Of a stretch of 64,000 nucleotides of DNA, positions 52,701-64,000 are shown in pieces. The position numbers were made by a program, and so were the translations under genes. The stretch is from Nymphaea colorata (taxonomy: Eukaryota > Streptophyta > Magnoliopsida > Nymphaeales > Nymphaeaceae): the NCBI RefSeq assembly GCF_008831285.2, contig NC_045146.1, positions 21,529,289 to 21,593,288 of the forward strand, given 5' to 3'. Every line of letters begins with the position of its first letter. The first letter of the stretch is position 1. The notes under the pieces were generated by a model. The model was given only the letters and a program-made list of their open reading frames with translations. It made no database searches and was not told the origin of the DNA.

Positions 52701-55560
52701 ATGCGTCACATCTGAGATGTATTTTTTAAGCAATTTAGCGATATCTGAGATTCATTATTTAAGCAGGTTAGCTATATTGGTCTATAGTCATTATTATTTG
52801 TACTGGAGAAACTCATAACTTGCACAACTCACCATGAAGATTCTACCACTTTTTGGAAGTTCTCTGTCGATAGCCTTTTCACAATTACCTGATCAGCATA
52901 CCTGTTTATCTGTTTCCATGTCGGACAAGAAATGGTAATAAACGCTTGACTATTTCGTGCGGACTTGCCAAAAAAGGCTGCTGCACCCAAGTTGACTTGG
53001 TGCCGGGGACAGCGTAGGTGCTGCGTGGATGATGATGTTACACTAATTCTAATTCAATTGCATATATATCTTTAGATGTGATTATGAAGCTTAGCTAACA
53101 AAAATACACTCCATACCCAAGCTTTTTTGAAAAATGTTGCATCTGCACTTGCACCCTCTATTATCGAAGAAATAGTGAAACGAGCGACGATCAGGCACCA
53201 GATATCCGGAGGTGTGGAAAGTGCTGCTGTGAGAAGCAGAAAAACCAAAAAAAAAAAAAAAGAAAAACGATGATTTCCCGTGACCACAGAGACACCCCTG
53301 GGTTCTGGCAAACGGATCACAATATATGGGAGCATACCGACGGAATGGAAATGCGAAGAGTTAACGTCATATGGTCATAGATCTTAAGTTCTAACTTGAT
53401 CATGAGCGAATTTGTTGATGTTGGTTCCGTTTTGATCTGCATTAATCCTCAGTCTTCTAGCAGAGGTCAACAGTGAGCCTTCTGATTTTCACGTGGCAAA
53501 CTATCACTGCGTAGTTCTCTCCTTTATAACACTTCCATTTAATTGACAACGATGTTTTCCTATCATCACCCCTGATGGAACGACTGCATGGTTTGGAATT
53601 ACATTTTTGTTGAACCAACAGGGCTTGAATTGAGACGGATTTCGTCTTTCTAAAGCTTGTAATAAATATTAAGATATGGCCAAATTACTCTAATTCCTGC
53701 AGTTGACACTAGTGATGTTCAAAGTGAACGGCCTTGTCGATTGGTCTTGATTTTGTATAGAAATATAGTAGATCCTTATAACAGTTGACACACCATACCC
53801 CATTCTTTGGTAAGTCATGGATATCCATTGTGTTATTTGGGAGGGGTAGCATAGGTGGTTGGATGGGTGAGCTAGTGAAAGTCAGATTGTTCGATTCCGT
53901 GAAGCTAATCCTTTAGAATGTAAGCAGTGATACTTTAGTTAATGGATGTACATTTTTCACTCATGTCATAGCTTCTCAAGTTGGTCTGATTCACATAGGG
54001 TAGGTCGAGATATGCATCCAAAGAGTTTAATTTACGGTCGTTCCTAAGACGATTTAGGTGCAAGTTCTACGTGACTCCCAAGTTGGTATTTAGGAGGAAT
54101 CGTAACGGAGGTGGGCGTCATCGGTTTTCATGAATTATGGTTAAAACGTAAAATGCATCACATTTTTGTCGTGCATAGAATTCTGTACCAACTTCAGGGA
54201 GCCCTGATCGACTGTCGCCATCCCTTCTCTGTAAATCAGCTTCGCAGCTACAACATTTATCACACACCGTGCAGCAAGATGGCATGCTACCGTCACTTTC
54301 AGTGGGCCGTCGGGTAGAGGAAGGCGATTTTAAGCCGTCCATTGCTTGGTCTATTAAACCCAGTGGAGCCATCGCCGGTGCTGCCCGACACAAATTTAAC
54401 TTGCTCAGTTTGGACATTGATCCCTCGAAATTCGTTATTTTTTGGAATTCATCCAGTTTGAAGAGACATCTCAATTTATGCTGTTCCATTGCAAGGGAAA
54501 TAAAAGAAGAGGGAGAGACGCAGAGGTCAAAGTGGAATAAATGGTGAACTAGTACGTTTTATGTCACAAGCACAAGTTTTTCATTTTCTTTATGAAGTTC
54601 CCATTGTATACTTATATAATTCCTTATCTTAAATCTACTAAAATTATTTTGGAAAACCTTTTCCTTTTCATGTTCTAAGCCCTCATACCAAGATTTCTCT
54701 GTGTTTCTGTCCGCGAGGCCTTTTCTCACTCCAACATGAACCTAGCGTGGGAGCTGGGCGTTTTCCCTCTGAAATGGGCCTTCTTTTAGATGAAACAGAG
54801 AAGCAATGCCTCCATTAAGGTAGATATTCCCGCAACAAATTGCGATAGACCTTCCTTCATGGGGAGCCATTTTCTTCCATGGGCACCCACGAGGAAATTT
54901 TTTGTATCAGTGGCTTCATCTGAAATAGATGAACACACGAAATAACTAAGTATTGTTAACAACAAAGCGTTGGGTATGCCAATAATGCAGTGACCAATGG
55001 AGATAATAGGACAAACCAAGTCTTGTACATGAGCTGTTGATGTAGGACTAAGAGAGCTAAAATGGAGTTTACATTTTCAACTGTAATAACTATGAAAAGG
55101 ATGTGGTACCTCCTAATCCGATCTATCAAATCTTTCAGTTCTCATTGTTCCATCATCCGTGTCAAATGGAGGTCGAAAACTTCACCCCACCTATAATCAG
55201 ATCTGCACCACGGTCAGCCAGACTAGCAGACGTGGCATCCTTTGCCGGGCCAACATTCCAAATCTATGAGCTAATGAAAGCATCCGCCGGTGAAACAGAT
55301 GGCCCTGAATCGGCCATGTTGTGCTTGTTTGGCCCATGGCCTACGTCATTGTCAGAACTAGTGATGTCCACTTCTGAAATTGATGCTAGCTGCAGTTTAT
55401 TCCAGCCCAAGATTGTGTATCTCGTCTTCCACTGTGCCCATAATCAGCTTTTCTCAGCCTGCAAATTAGTGGTGCAAGTGGCCACCCATCTGATACGGTA
55501 CCGCTGTACGGTCCAAAACATTTCTGATTGTGTTTTGGCATGTAGTAAGACCTCAAACAT

Positions 55561-55800
55561 TTGATAATAATTGCAGAGATCCCATTAGATTGCCACGCGC
55601 CAAAAGGACTTGAAGAGGTTCACCTTGCAGTCAACTGAAAATGACTGCATTTATTTAGTGAACCTGCTTCTATCCTACTTGATAATAGTTGCAATGTTAT
55701 GTAAAAGATCCCATAAGGTTGTCATGCAGCAAAAGGACTTTTACAAGGTTCATCTTGCAGTCAACTGAAATGACTGCTTTTTCTTTCATAAACCTTCTTC
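55561..55800. repeat. Diverged tandem duplication of about 118 bp
   Basis: The words TTGATAATA-TTGCA, AGATCCCAT-A-G-TTG, CAAAAGGACTT and CTTGCAGTCAACTGAAA occur in the same order in 55561-55677 and 55679-55800. The copies differ by many substitutions and small indels, so the duplication is old. Confidence 0.8.
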
Positions 55801-58800
55801 TGTCACACAGCATTCAATTCTTAACCTGCATAGAAGGGAAAACGCTTCGAGTTAATGTTACCTGTCATGTGTTTCTCTCTCGAAACTTCTGCTCCCATCT
55901 GGATATCGATCCTAGAAGAATAATTCCCGAATTACGGTTCTTACATATGCAAATAAAAAAATTTGTTTCACTCCATTGATCTTTTGTCATCTTTCAACAA
56001 GGTTAAATGCTTGCATGCATGTGAAAGAACCCTATCTATCATGAGAAAGAAAAGTATCTTTTCCGTGACATCGTCTCATCCTTGGTCCCAGTCCTATTCT
56101 ACCGAGTAAAATCCAAGTTGCCACAAAACAGAAATTTCCATGAAAAGCAGCCCGTAAGAACAGCCTCAGCTGCAGGTGGTTGTCAGCAGCTGCACAAATG
56201 GAATCATCGTTAGCAAAGGTACAGGAATGCTTTTGATAAGCTTTCATTCTTGCACAAAATTTGACAAATGAAACTCGGACAATTACTTCAAAACAAGGTC
56301 ACAAGCTTGGTTTCAGCATATCAAAGTAGGTATGCTTTTTTAAACTAGTTCTGATGCTAAACTAGGTTTTTAGAGCCAACTGAATGGACCTACTTTTGAT
56401 AATCAACGCCTTAGAATCCCTTTCAGTGGGTTACAAACCCAAGTTCCTACACCGGAAGAGCCTATATAAACATACGCATGACCGGAGGAGTGACTGAAAA
56501 GAGATTTGTATATCAAACATTCGTGCTATACTAATATCTAGAAATATTTCTATCACTACTTTCTTCAACTTTTAGCTTGATAATGGCAACAAGAGCAATA
56601 AATCATCATTTAGAAGGAGCAGTACTAAGACTGATGATGTCATTATCATCTCTACTTCAACTTGCTGGGTACTTTTAGCACGCATATTTTGATTTAATGA
56701 CTACGATTGGCCAGCTAAAATCACATGTCAAGTAAGAATGATGGGGGCTCTGAGAAATTGGTCAATGGTGATACGCAGTGCGCCAACTTCGAAATTTGAA
56801 ATTTGGATGTAAAGGGGGCCACCATTTGAAATTTGAATGGTGGATCCTGTTGAACACTAAGCTGGATGTATGACTCTCAAATTCAACGACGTGGATCTCA
56901 ATTCCACGCACCACATCTATCATGGGGTCCATGCTGGTACTGAGTTCAGGGCAGAAAAACAGTGAATCAGAGGTCACTCCTGCCTGAAAACCAGGAATTC
57001 TGAAATTTTAATTTAATTCTTTTTTGAAAAGAAAAAGTATCTCAGGCCTCATCCTGAAAGTGAGGGATGAGTCAGATGAGAAATAGGCATATTTCTACTG
57101 TTCAAATCCAAGAACCGACCATTCCATTTGGTCGGTTGTACATCAACAGAATTAATGGTTAAGAGCGGCTTATGGTTCATAAAGGCTGGAGCACAACGGT
57201 TGTCCATGCTTGTTATGTGGTAACTACACCGAGAATCTTGAGCAATTTGTTGGAGCTTATGAAAAAGGAAATGCCTTCTCTTTCCAAAATCTCCTTTTCG
57301 CTTTACCCTTTCTACCTTTTTCCATTTTTCTTTTGTTCTTCTGATTAACTGTCATATGGAACAGTACTCTCACACCATTAACTCAACAGCTCACATTGAT
57401 CTCACCATTTGAGCTGTGACCAGAAGATGTCCCTTTCAAAAGTCACAAAATAGTGCTAGCACATGGGTAATCAGCATTTCTGCTTCAGCAGTGTATGGGA
57501 TCATGGGAACACAAAATGTGTACATATTCTAAAGCATTGTCTGCCCCAAAATAAAGCTGCCACCATAAAATAATCAAAAGGCAGCCCTTAACAAGAAACC
57601 CTACTTTTCATAAGCATGTCGTGTTCCTCTAATTACCAGTGATAGAGGAGGAGAAAAGAAATCCAGTTTTGCCCTTGTTGAAAAGCAAAAAGAAATCTCA
57701 AATGTGCTGTTTCACGGACAACTGGAATTGACAATTTCTGCACTTAGAATGAGTAATGAGAAACAACTGGACTGGATTCCTGTCCAACCTACAAGAATTA
57801 TGCCTTGGTAAAGTTTTGGGTTGGGCCATGCTGTATATGTATATATACACATATGCATTAACTAGATGTGTATGTGCATGCATATATAGATGTATATAAA
57901 GTACAGCTTTCTCACATTATTGAGAGAAAAAATTATGCTCATAGCTGGACTGTTGCTTAAGCTTGACTCATTATTCTTCAAATCGTACAAAGAACAATTG
58001 GAGGTCAGGCTGGCTTTATCTCTACCACTTACGCGAACCAGTTGGTTTGGACAACACAAATATAAAGGAAAAAAGTAAAGTAATCTCGTTTGATCTGGCA
58101 GCCATTATTGGAGAAGTGGCTGTCAATTATTCGGGGATTCGTATCTAACACCATATCCAAGTTCAAACTTAGAGAAAGAAATGACCCGGTTGGATGGCCA
58201 GCAAGTAGAGGACTATCTGAATTCTGTTTCAGAACAGCCTGTAGCTAATTTGGTATGCATCTGCAATACTAAAATCATAAGCGAAACATCTGGATTTGGA
58301 TGGATCCAGATCATTCTTATCGTGACCGGTTGTGTTATGTGATTTGCCAGTTTAAATCATTCATATGGTTGAGATGTCATGCTAATGTAAATTTACATAA
58401 TTATATACTGTACAAAGGACCAACTGGGAGGCATGTTCTTAAGAGGATGCACATGGGTGGAAATGGGGTACAACCATATTTTATGGTGGCAAAAAACATA
58501 GTGCTCCCCACCAACCTGAATATCATATTGCCCTCTTGGAAGCTTCTCATCTCATTCATAGTTTGAATTTGAAAAATAATCGCGTCTCGGCCATTTCTTG
58601 ATAATCTATCACATTAGCATGCGAATCAAAAGTAAAACAACATGCCGAGAGCGTCCAATTCCTCCATAAACAAAGCCGAAATAATTAGGATTTGGGTCTT
58701 TGGAGGGTAATAAATGCCAACAATTATCTGTCATCGGGCCAACTTCTACATTAGAGTTTCGAAATTTGACAGGTCGATGAATTCAAAAAATGACGAGCAT

Positions 58801-59456
58801 GTTCCTGTAGTTCAAAGAAGAAGACAAACTGTTCAACTGCCGAGCACTGTGCAGCAGTAAGAAACTTCCTGCTCAACCATATTCTCTCGAAAGCAAGAAC
58901 ATGCTACCTATTTCTTTAGCAGCTAAGCGAGCAGCCTACCCTCCTTAAGGGTTCTATGAAAAGGGACTAGTGGCCGAACCAGTTACTGAAAACGGCAATA
59001 CTCCATATTTAAGAGACGGCAAACAGTTTTCTGACAGGCAGAAGTCTGCGTGAGAAGCCAACAGAATTTTCTGCAGTCTGCCATTCACTTAGGCATTTAA
59101 GAGCCAAGGCACCATATGGTGAGTTAGATTTGTCTACCAAAATTCAGTTAAGGAATAACATTTAGAAAAATCTATAATAACAACAGAAGTGGGGTCTGCT
59201 AGATCTACAGAGAGAAAGAGTTGCTTTTGAACGAAAAATGCATAAACTAATTCACTTGTCCGTGGGATATATCCGTCACATGTCAGATTACTTACATGGC
59301 TGAATGAAGCATGATCCTCATACTGTGCTATTCGGCTTAGTCGATTTTAAATACTCATCTTATAAAATGACGATGAATCTACTGCCTACTGTTCAACTGA
59401 TATTTGGAATCTACCGTTCAGATTTCATGAAGATTAGGATAGTTAACGAAGGCCTC

Positions 59457-59539
59457 AATGCTGAACATTGAGGCATTTGTTATGTTCTGCTTGCAAAAGT
59501 TGCAAGCAGAACATAACAAATGCCTCAATGTTCAGCATT
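59457..59539. repeat. Perfect inverted repeat, 40-bp arms and 3-bp loop
   Basis: The left arm 59457-59496 begins AATGCTGAACATTGAGGCAT. The right arm 59500-59539 is its exact reverse complement, 40 of 40 positions, with AAG as the spacer. Pairing stops at the next base on each side. No transposon termini or target duplication is evident. Transcribed, it would fold into a fully paired hairpin. Confidence 0.95.
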
Positions 59540-62365
59540 CGCTTTTGGTATCAGATGTACGTTACATCCTAAATATGATCCAATTCCCAACAAGTGTTCT
59601 GGTCTGTTCTTCTGGCTAGAGGGTTGTGCTTAACAACCTAAAGTTGGAGGATGCATGTCGATTACTCAGTACCCGCGATCTGTCTCTCATCACAAACTTT
59701 GCTTCAGAAAAAACAAGTACAATTAAGCTTGGTGAACCGGAATAAGGTTTTGTGCTACTGACACATGTGCACGGGCACACACACAATTGCGTTTATTTGC
59801 TGGGATGATATAAAGTGCTTGGACTGCCATGCCTAAGTAGTCTAAGCCTCAAGTGCTTCTCATCTTTGCAAAGGGCAGAGGTTTAAGTCCTATACTTTAT
59901 GACTGCAGCATTCTAGTGGAAGCCATTTTACTGAATTTGATATCTAAAAGGCAATTGTACTACGTTGGCAGCTTAAGTATTAAATATCACTTACTTTTCG
60001 AGAGTTAAATGGGCTACATTTGCAGCATCCAAACAAGGAGTAATGACTTTGCATCTTACTCAGCTCACCAACTGCTCAATCAATTTACTGTGTGCCCCTG
60101 TTCTCTGTCCAAGCCAGGGGTTCGCCTTCTTCTCAAATAAGTGGGCTGAATAGCACCACGTCAACGGGGAACCATAGATCTAAAGTTCAGACAGGGTTGC
60201 TCTCTGCGGCCTGGCCAGAAGTTATAACTAGAAGCTTCTGGTTGTACTCCAGGGTTTGCTGGATTGGTCAGCTCGACCGCTTAGTTTGCTTCTATAAAGT
60301 ATAAACAGAAGAAAAAAAAAAGGAAATTGCTTGGTTACTCATCATTGACTTGCTGCGTTAAATAATGAATGCTGAAGTAAGGAAACATCTTAAAATTGCT
60401 TAAATGCCGACCTTGCCAGTGCTAGTACATGATGGTAAAACCAACTTTGCCGGACGTTGAAATTTTACTTGAAGAAATCAGATAAAGAAGATCGATCGGA
60501 GAAATTTTCAGAGGCCAGCTTCAGAAATAAGTTATGAGAGTTATAGAATGCTTGTAATTAGCTAGAAAAGTTTTTTGTAATAAAATGCTGATAATTGTAC
60601 GGGAAGAAGGGATCAACCTCGGAGATGGGCAATCTAAATCAGACCAGTACAGGATATCAAATCTGTTGGTTTCTGTGTTGCTGTCTAAGAAAATGCCGCC
60701 AGAGAAGCACGAAACGGTCCTCAACTATCAAATAACTGTCCCGTATGTAGCCACTTTTTATCACAAGTTTTCGATGCACTTATATCAATGTGAATGATTC
60801 ACATGAGAAAGTGGCATGATGTTATCTTCTGTCTGTATTTCTGACATTTGTGAAACCAACGCTTTCTTCCTTTTCTTGATTAGCAGTAAGCAAAATTTCC
60901 TTGTCTAGTGAGTCATTCTATTTTGAAAAAGCTAGCTACAGAGGATCTTGGTCCCACAAAGGCATCTTTACTGATGGATGGTATTCAAGGTGCAGGATTA
61001 TTTGTTCATAATCGCAATCTTTGCATTCACCTCCAACATGCGCACTGTAACTGTGGGACCAAAAGGAGCATAAAGTGTAACTAGCTCTTCAAAATCTCAA
61101 GGCCAGCCAGAAAGGTTACCATCCAGTTTTGCAGTAAAGCTCTTCCAATGCTTTGGCATCTAAAGTGGTACATTTGGGTGCTGATGAAAAAAACTAAAAA
61201 AAAAGGGACAATCAAAGCACGTTGACCTAAGAAGATCGAGTTATATGTCATTTTCCAATGTTTTTTCCAAAAATCAGAAAGAAAATGGTGAAGAAATTTT
61301 CTGCAGAAAAAGAAATTGAAGGAAACACGAATTCTACAAGTCTTAATTTCCATAAAACGAGAGGCTTCAGTAAGGTGGCACTGGCACCACACAATTTCTT
61401 TTTTCTTCTGTAAAATGGTACCAGCAGGAAGGTGCTTCTTTGAATGGCGCGCTTGTGATTTTATGAAACACTGTGCGCCCCATCCTCCTCCCCTTGTTCT
61501 TTTGCTCTCTACACACGAAAGGGAAAGTAAAAAGGTTGAAAAGAAGAAGGAGACAATGGGACCCGCCTTTGAGTAAAATGTAGGCGGCAGGCATGTGCAC
61601 ACAGCAAGAGGAAAATTATGAGGGAAATTAAACAATGGAAGGTAGGTAGTAACATGGGTGCCTTTACCTCGAGCTGGACTTTGCTGGCATGAAATAAGAA
61701 AGAATGGTGGTGTGCCTTCCATGACAGAACCATAAGCGCCATTTCCCTTCTTTTTCCTTCCTGTAATAAAAAAGAAGGGAAATTCATTTCTCAGCAGCAT
61801 GTGAATATGAAAGAATCTGCAATCCCCAGATTGATTTGTGGGATGCCCATCTTTTCTTGGCAGGTTTTTTTTCTCAAACTTAGGCTGCGGTGTTGGGAAT
61901 ATTCAGAAGACAGGAAAGAAGTTGGAAAGAAAGCTCCCTCCATAGTAAGCATGAATTGTTTATGCCATATTTTAAGCCCAACAGCCTATGCCAACATGCT
62001 GCCCATTTGCCTAAAATGCCTAGGAAGGTTAAACAATAGAAAAAAAGCAGACCTAAGTTCTTTGCCCACTCTAAAAGTAAGATAAACCTTGGGGCCAGCT
62101 CAGGTTGTTCCAGCTGAAAGATTGGTCAACACTTCGAATCCTGCTGTGCACATCCATGCTTAAGAAGCAATTAATGGTTAGAAACTTAGAGCTCGTCACA
62201 TTCGACCTATCAAGTGGTCAATTATTTTGTTGTTATAAGATGATAAACTTAGCTTTTCATTGGGAAACGATCCAGTTTTGTTGTTTATTTAAAAATAATG
62301 TTTCATCTTTTCACTTGTTTCTTCATAGAAGAAAGTATGACGATCAATGCAGACCACAAAACAAA

Positions 62366-62391
62366 AATAATAATAATAATAATAATAATAA
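62366..62391. repeat. (AAT)n microsatellite
   Basis: About eight AAT units in spacer sequence. Confidence 0.85.
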
Positions 62392-63461
62392 AATGTTTCC
62401 AGCATGATCAATGCAGTTCAGAAAAACATGTGAACACCCAAATGTCTACAACCACATGTTCCAAGAGTGGGTTACAAAGAGTAGGCTTGTTTTAGTAAGA
62501 GTTCCTAAACATGAGTGCAATGTCAGCAGAGCACTGACACAGGCGGGGTCGACCCTGCCATGGTACAGCGACCAGCCGATGCTGATCCTGGTCGAGGAGG
62601 CTTACGGTGGGTCCAAGTTGGTGCAGCCAAGCTTGAACCTGATTGGTGCACCCCATGGGTAGCTTTTAAGAGCTTGTTGTTTTGGCACGAGACATTAGGG
62701 GCAGATGTGCGGATCGATGCTTGATCATTCCTTTTCCACATAAATATCTCAATTAGTGACATATGCGGAGGTAGGGCCGCAAATGGGTCCGATCTGGCCG
62801 CAAGCTTCTGTCATTTTTAGTTGCAGTGCATCTGCTTGCTGCTGCCTGGCCTCTAATATATTTGGTTGTTTCAGATCCGACCCATTTGCAATCTTAATGT
62901 GGTGTGTATGCGGCTAAAATGTATCTCCATATGCATGTGGCTGTGCATGCAATAGCGCAAAAAAGTATGTGTGTGTTTATATTCTTTTAAATGTCACTAA
63001 ATACGCTAAAGCACTAAAAAGCTCAAGTTCAAAACCAACTTACATTCTTAAAACGTGAGAGAAATTGTGGCTTATGTTCGAATGAGTGGGAGTACCTTGC
63101 CGCTGCTTGCCCTCAAGGTCAAGAGTTACGTCAGTGGTTGGTATGGGATTCTCGATGCATGTCAACTAGTACATTACTCCGACCTCATTTCATTTATACA
63201 AGAGGAGTTTATACTTATGCCATTTTGGCGAATCAATGACTGACTGTTTACTAGCTGGGTGGGTTGCAGAAATACATGAGTGATGTTAATTTAGTTCCAC
63301 GATTAATACATATTAATGGCCACGCTTAAATTATTATTCCTTTAACAACCGCATGGCTTTAGGCCCGAGATGATGTTGTTCTGGACATCTTTAACATCTT
63401 CTTAAATTTATTTGACCTCCCAGTTTCACATTGAGTATTTTTTTTTTTTCACAAATCTAAT

Positions 63462-63879
63462 TATATAAATAGATGCAAAATGATCAATTTTATAGAATTA
63501 GGAAATCACGAGAGAGAGAGGAAGGAGATGGAAGGGGCATGGGAGGATGGCAGCGGCGGCCTTTCCCAGATATCCTTCCTTTATCAAATTCAGTGCCTCC
63601 ATTCCCCTCCTCTCCTGCTGGCGTCATATCCGGCAAAAAGCTGAAGAGACGGGGCCCGGAGGACCCGGCCGGCCGCACGCCCATCTCCGGTCTCCGGCTG
63701 ACCTCCTTTCCTTTATTTCCATTCTCTCCCTCCCTTCCTCATCGCTGCTGCTTCCATACTTTGATTTCTTGAATGGCTTTCAAAAATTAATTGGTTGTGG
63801 GGAAAAAGGAAGGGAGGAGGGGACCAGGACGTTGACGTCTTCTGCTGCATGGGGAGGCGTAGGAGCCATAATCAATTGA
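63462..63879 (+). other. Possible promoter and 5' end of a gene leaving the window
   Basis: TATATAAATA at about 63463-63472 is followed by a GA-run, a GC-rich block with many CGG/CCG words, and an ATG at 63547 in a frame of 110 codons. That frame begins MAAAAFPRYPSFIKFSAS, which loosely resembles an organelle-targeting N-terminus but matches no family I know. It stops at 63877-63879, so any real gene would need splicing or this is a leader. Evidence is only promoter-like composition. Confidence 0.25.
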
Positions 63880-64000
63880 AAAGATGTTGAAGGGATAGAA
63901 AAAGAGATTCCCACCTCCCCATCACCAATTACTGTTCATTCATTCCATTTCAGGGCCTCGCCCTGGAGGTGCCTGTGACCGTTGAGGTCCCCTGGGAAAG

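Larger units (their letters stand above)
49753..63462. other. Gene-poor region of about 13.7 kb
   Basis: I support no gene here. The first few hundred bases are the TPR gene 3' untranslated region. The rest is AT-rich with scattered ATG-started frames of 60-240 codons that lack motifs, domains or codon character. Notable contents are a diverged tandem duplication at 55561-55800, a perfect inverted repeat at 59457-59539, and an (AAT)n run at 62366. Non-coding genes could be present but show no recognisable signature. Confidence 0.5.

Noticed and set aside
53072-53335. 87-codon - strand frame with a hydrophobic middle
   Set aside because: The hydrophobic stretch is the translation of a poly-T tract that looks more like an intron acceptor tract; no partner exons were found.
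54118-54489. 123-codon ATG-started frame on the - strand
   Set aside because: No domain or motif, no convincing promoter or splice context, and the opposite strand is also partly open. It may be a relic but cannot be called a gene.
55103-55564. 153-codon + strand frame
   Set aside because: It begins at GTG, not ATG, and its residues show no motif or repeat. It overlaps the start of an old tandem duplication.
59815-59895. SINE-like segment with TTTGCAAAGGGCAGAGGTTTAAGTCC, resembling a tRNA-derived B box
   Set aside because: The A box is not convincing, there is no poly-A or poly-T tail at the expected place and no flanking duplication, so the element class cannot be supported.

Overview
This is nuclear DNA from a flowering plant. 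The supported genes are split by GT-AG introns, the families are plant-specific (plant ATG13, plant LCBK1-type sphingoid-base kinase, ATL RING-H2, VTL-type iron transporter), the spacers are AT-rich, and there are many microsatellites and small non-autonomous transposon-like repeats. The sequence alone does not identify the species. There is no sign of bacterial, viral or organellar sequence, and no CRISPR array.

Layout. 0.3-0.9 kb: a small secreted His/Pro/Tyr-rich protein candidate whose reading frame may be shifted. 2.8-6.3 kb: a complete actin gene on the + strand, with a leader intron and four coding exons giving 377 aa. 9.0-9.7 kb: an intronless vacuolar-iron-transporter-like gene on the - strand. 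10-17 kb: spacer with tandem repeats. 17.0-22.6 kb: ATG13 on the - strand, three coding exons giving 733 aa, with a 2.35-kb second intron full of nested repeats and a leader intron. 22.8-25.1 kb: spacer with three small repeats, two of them with terminal inverted repeats. 25.8-26.5 kb: an intronless ATL-type RING-H2 ubiquitin ligase on the - strand. 26.5-30.2 kb: spacer with a 58-bp minisatellite. 30.2-39.5 kb: LCBK1-type sphingoid long-chain-base kinase on the - strand, eight coding exons giving 751 aa. 39.5-48.0 kb: repeat-rich spacer. 48.0-49.8 kb: a TPR protein with an endocytic-adaptor-like N-terminal region on the + strand, whose 5' reading frame is problematic. 49.8-64 kb: about 14 kb with no gene I can support, but with a perfect 40-bp-arm hairpin and a possible promoter near the right edge.

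The genes are independent housekeeping or regulatory loci and do not form a pathway or cluster. Actin, ATG13, the sphingoid-base kinase and the TPR/DPF-motif protein all touch membrane traffic, autophagy or the cytoskeleton, but nothing in the sequence links their regulation. I found no convincing undescribed system. The items most worth a second look are the perfect hairpin at 59.5 kb, the frame break at the 5' end of the TPR gene, and the nested repeat history in the ATG13 intron. Intron-exon borders were read by eye from splice consensus, frame continuity and family knowledge; untranslated exon ends are approximate.
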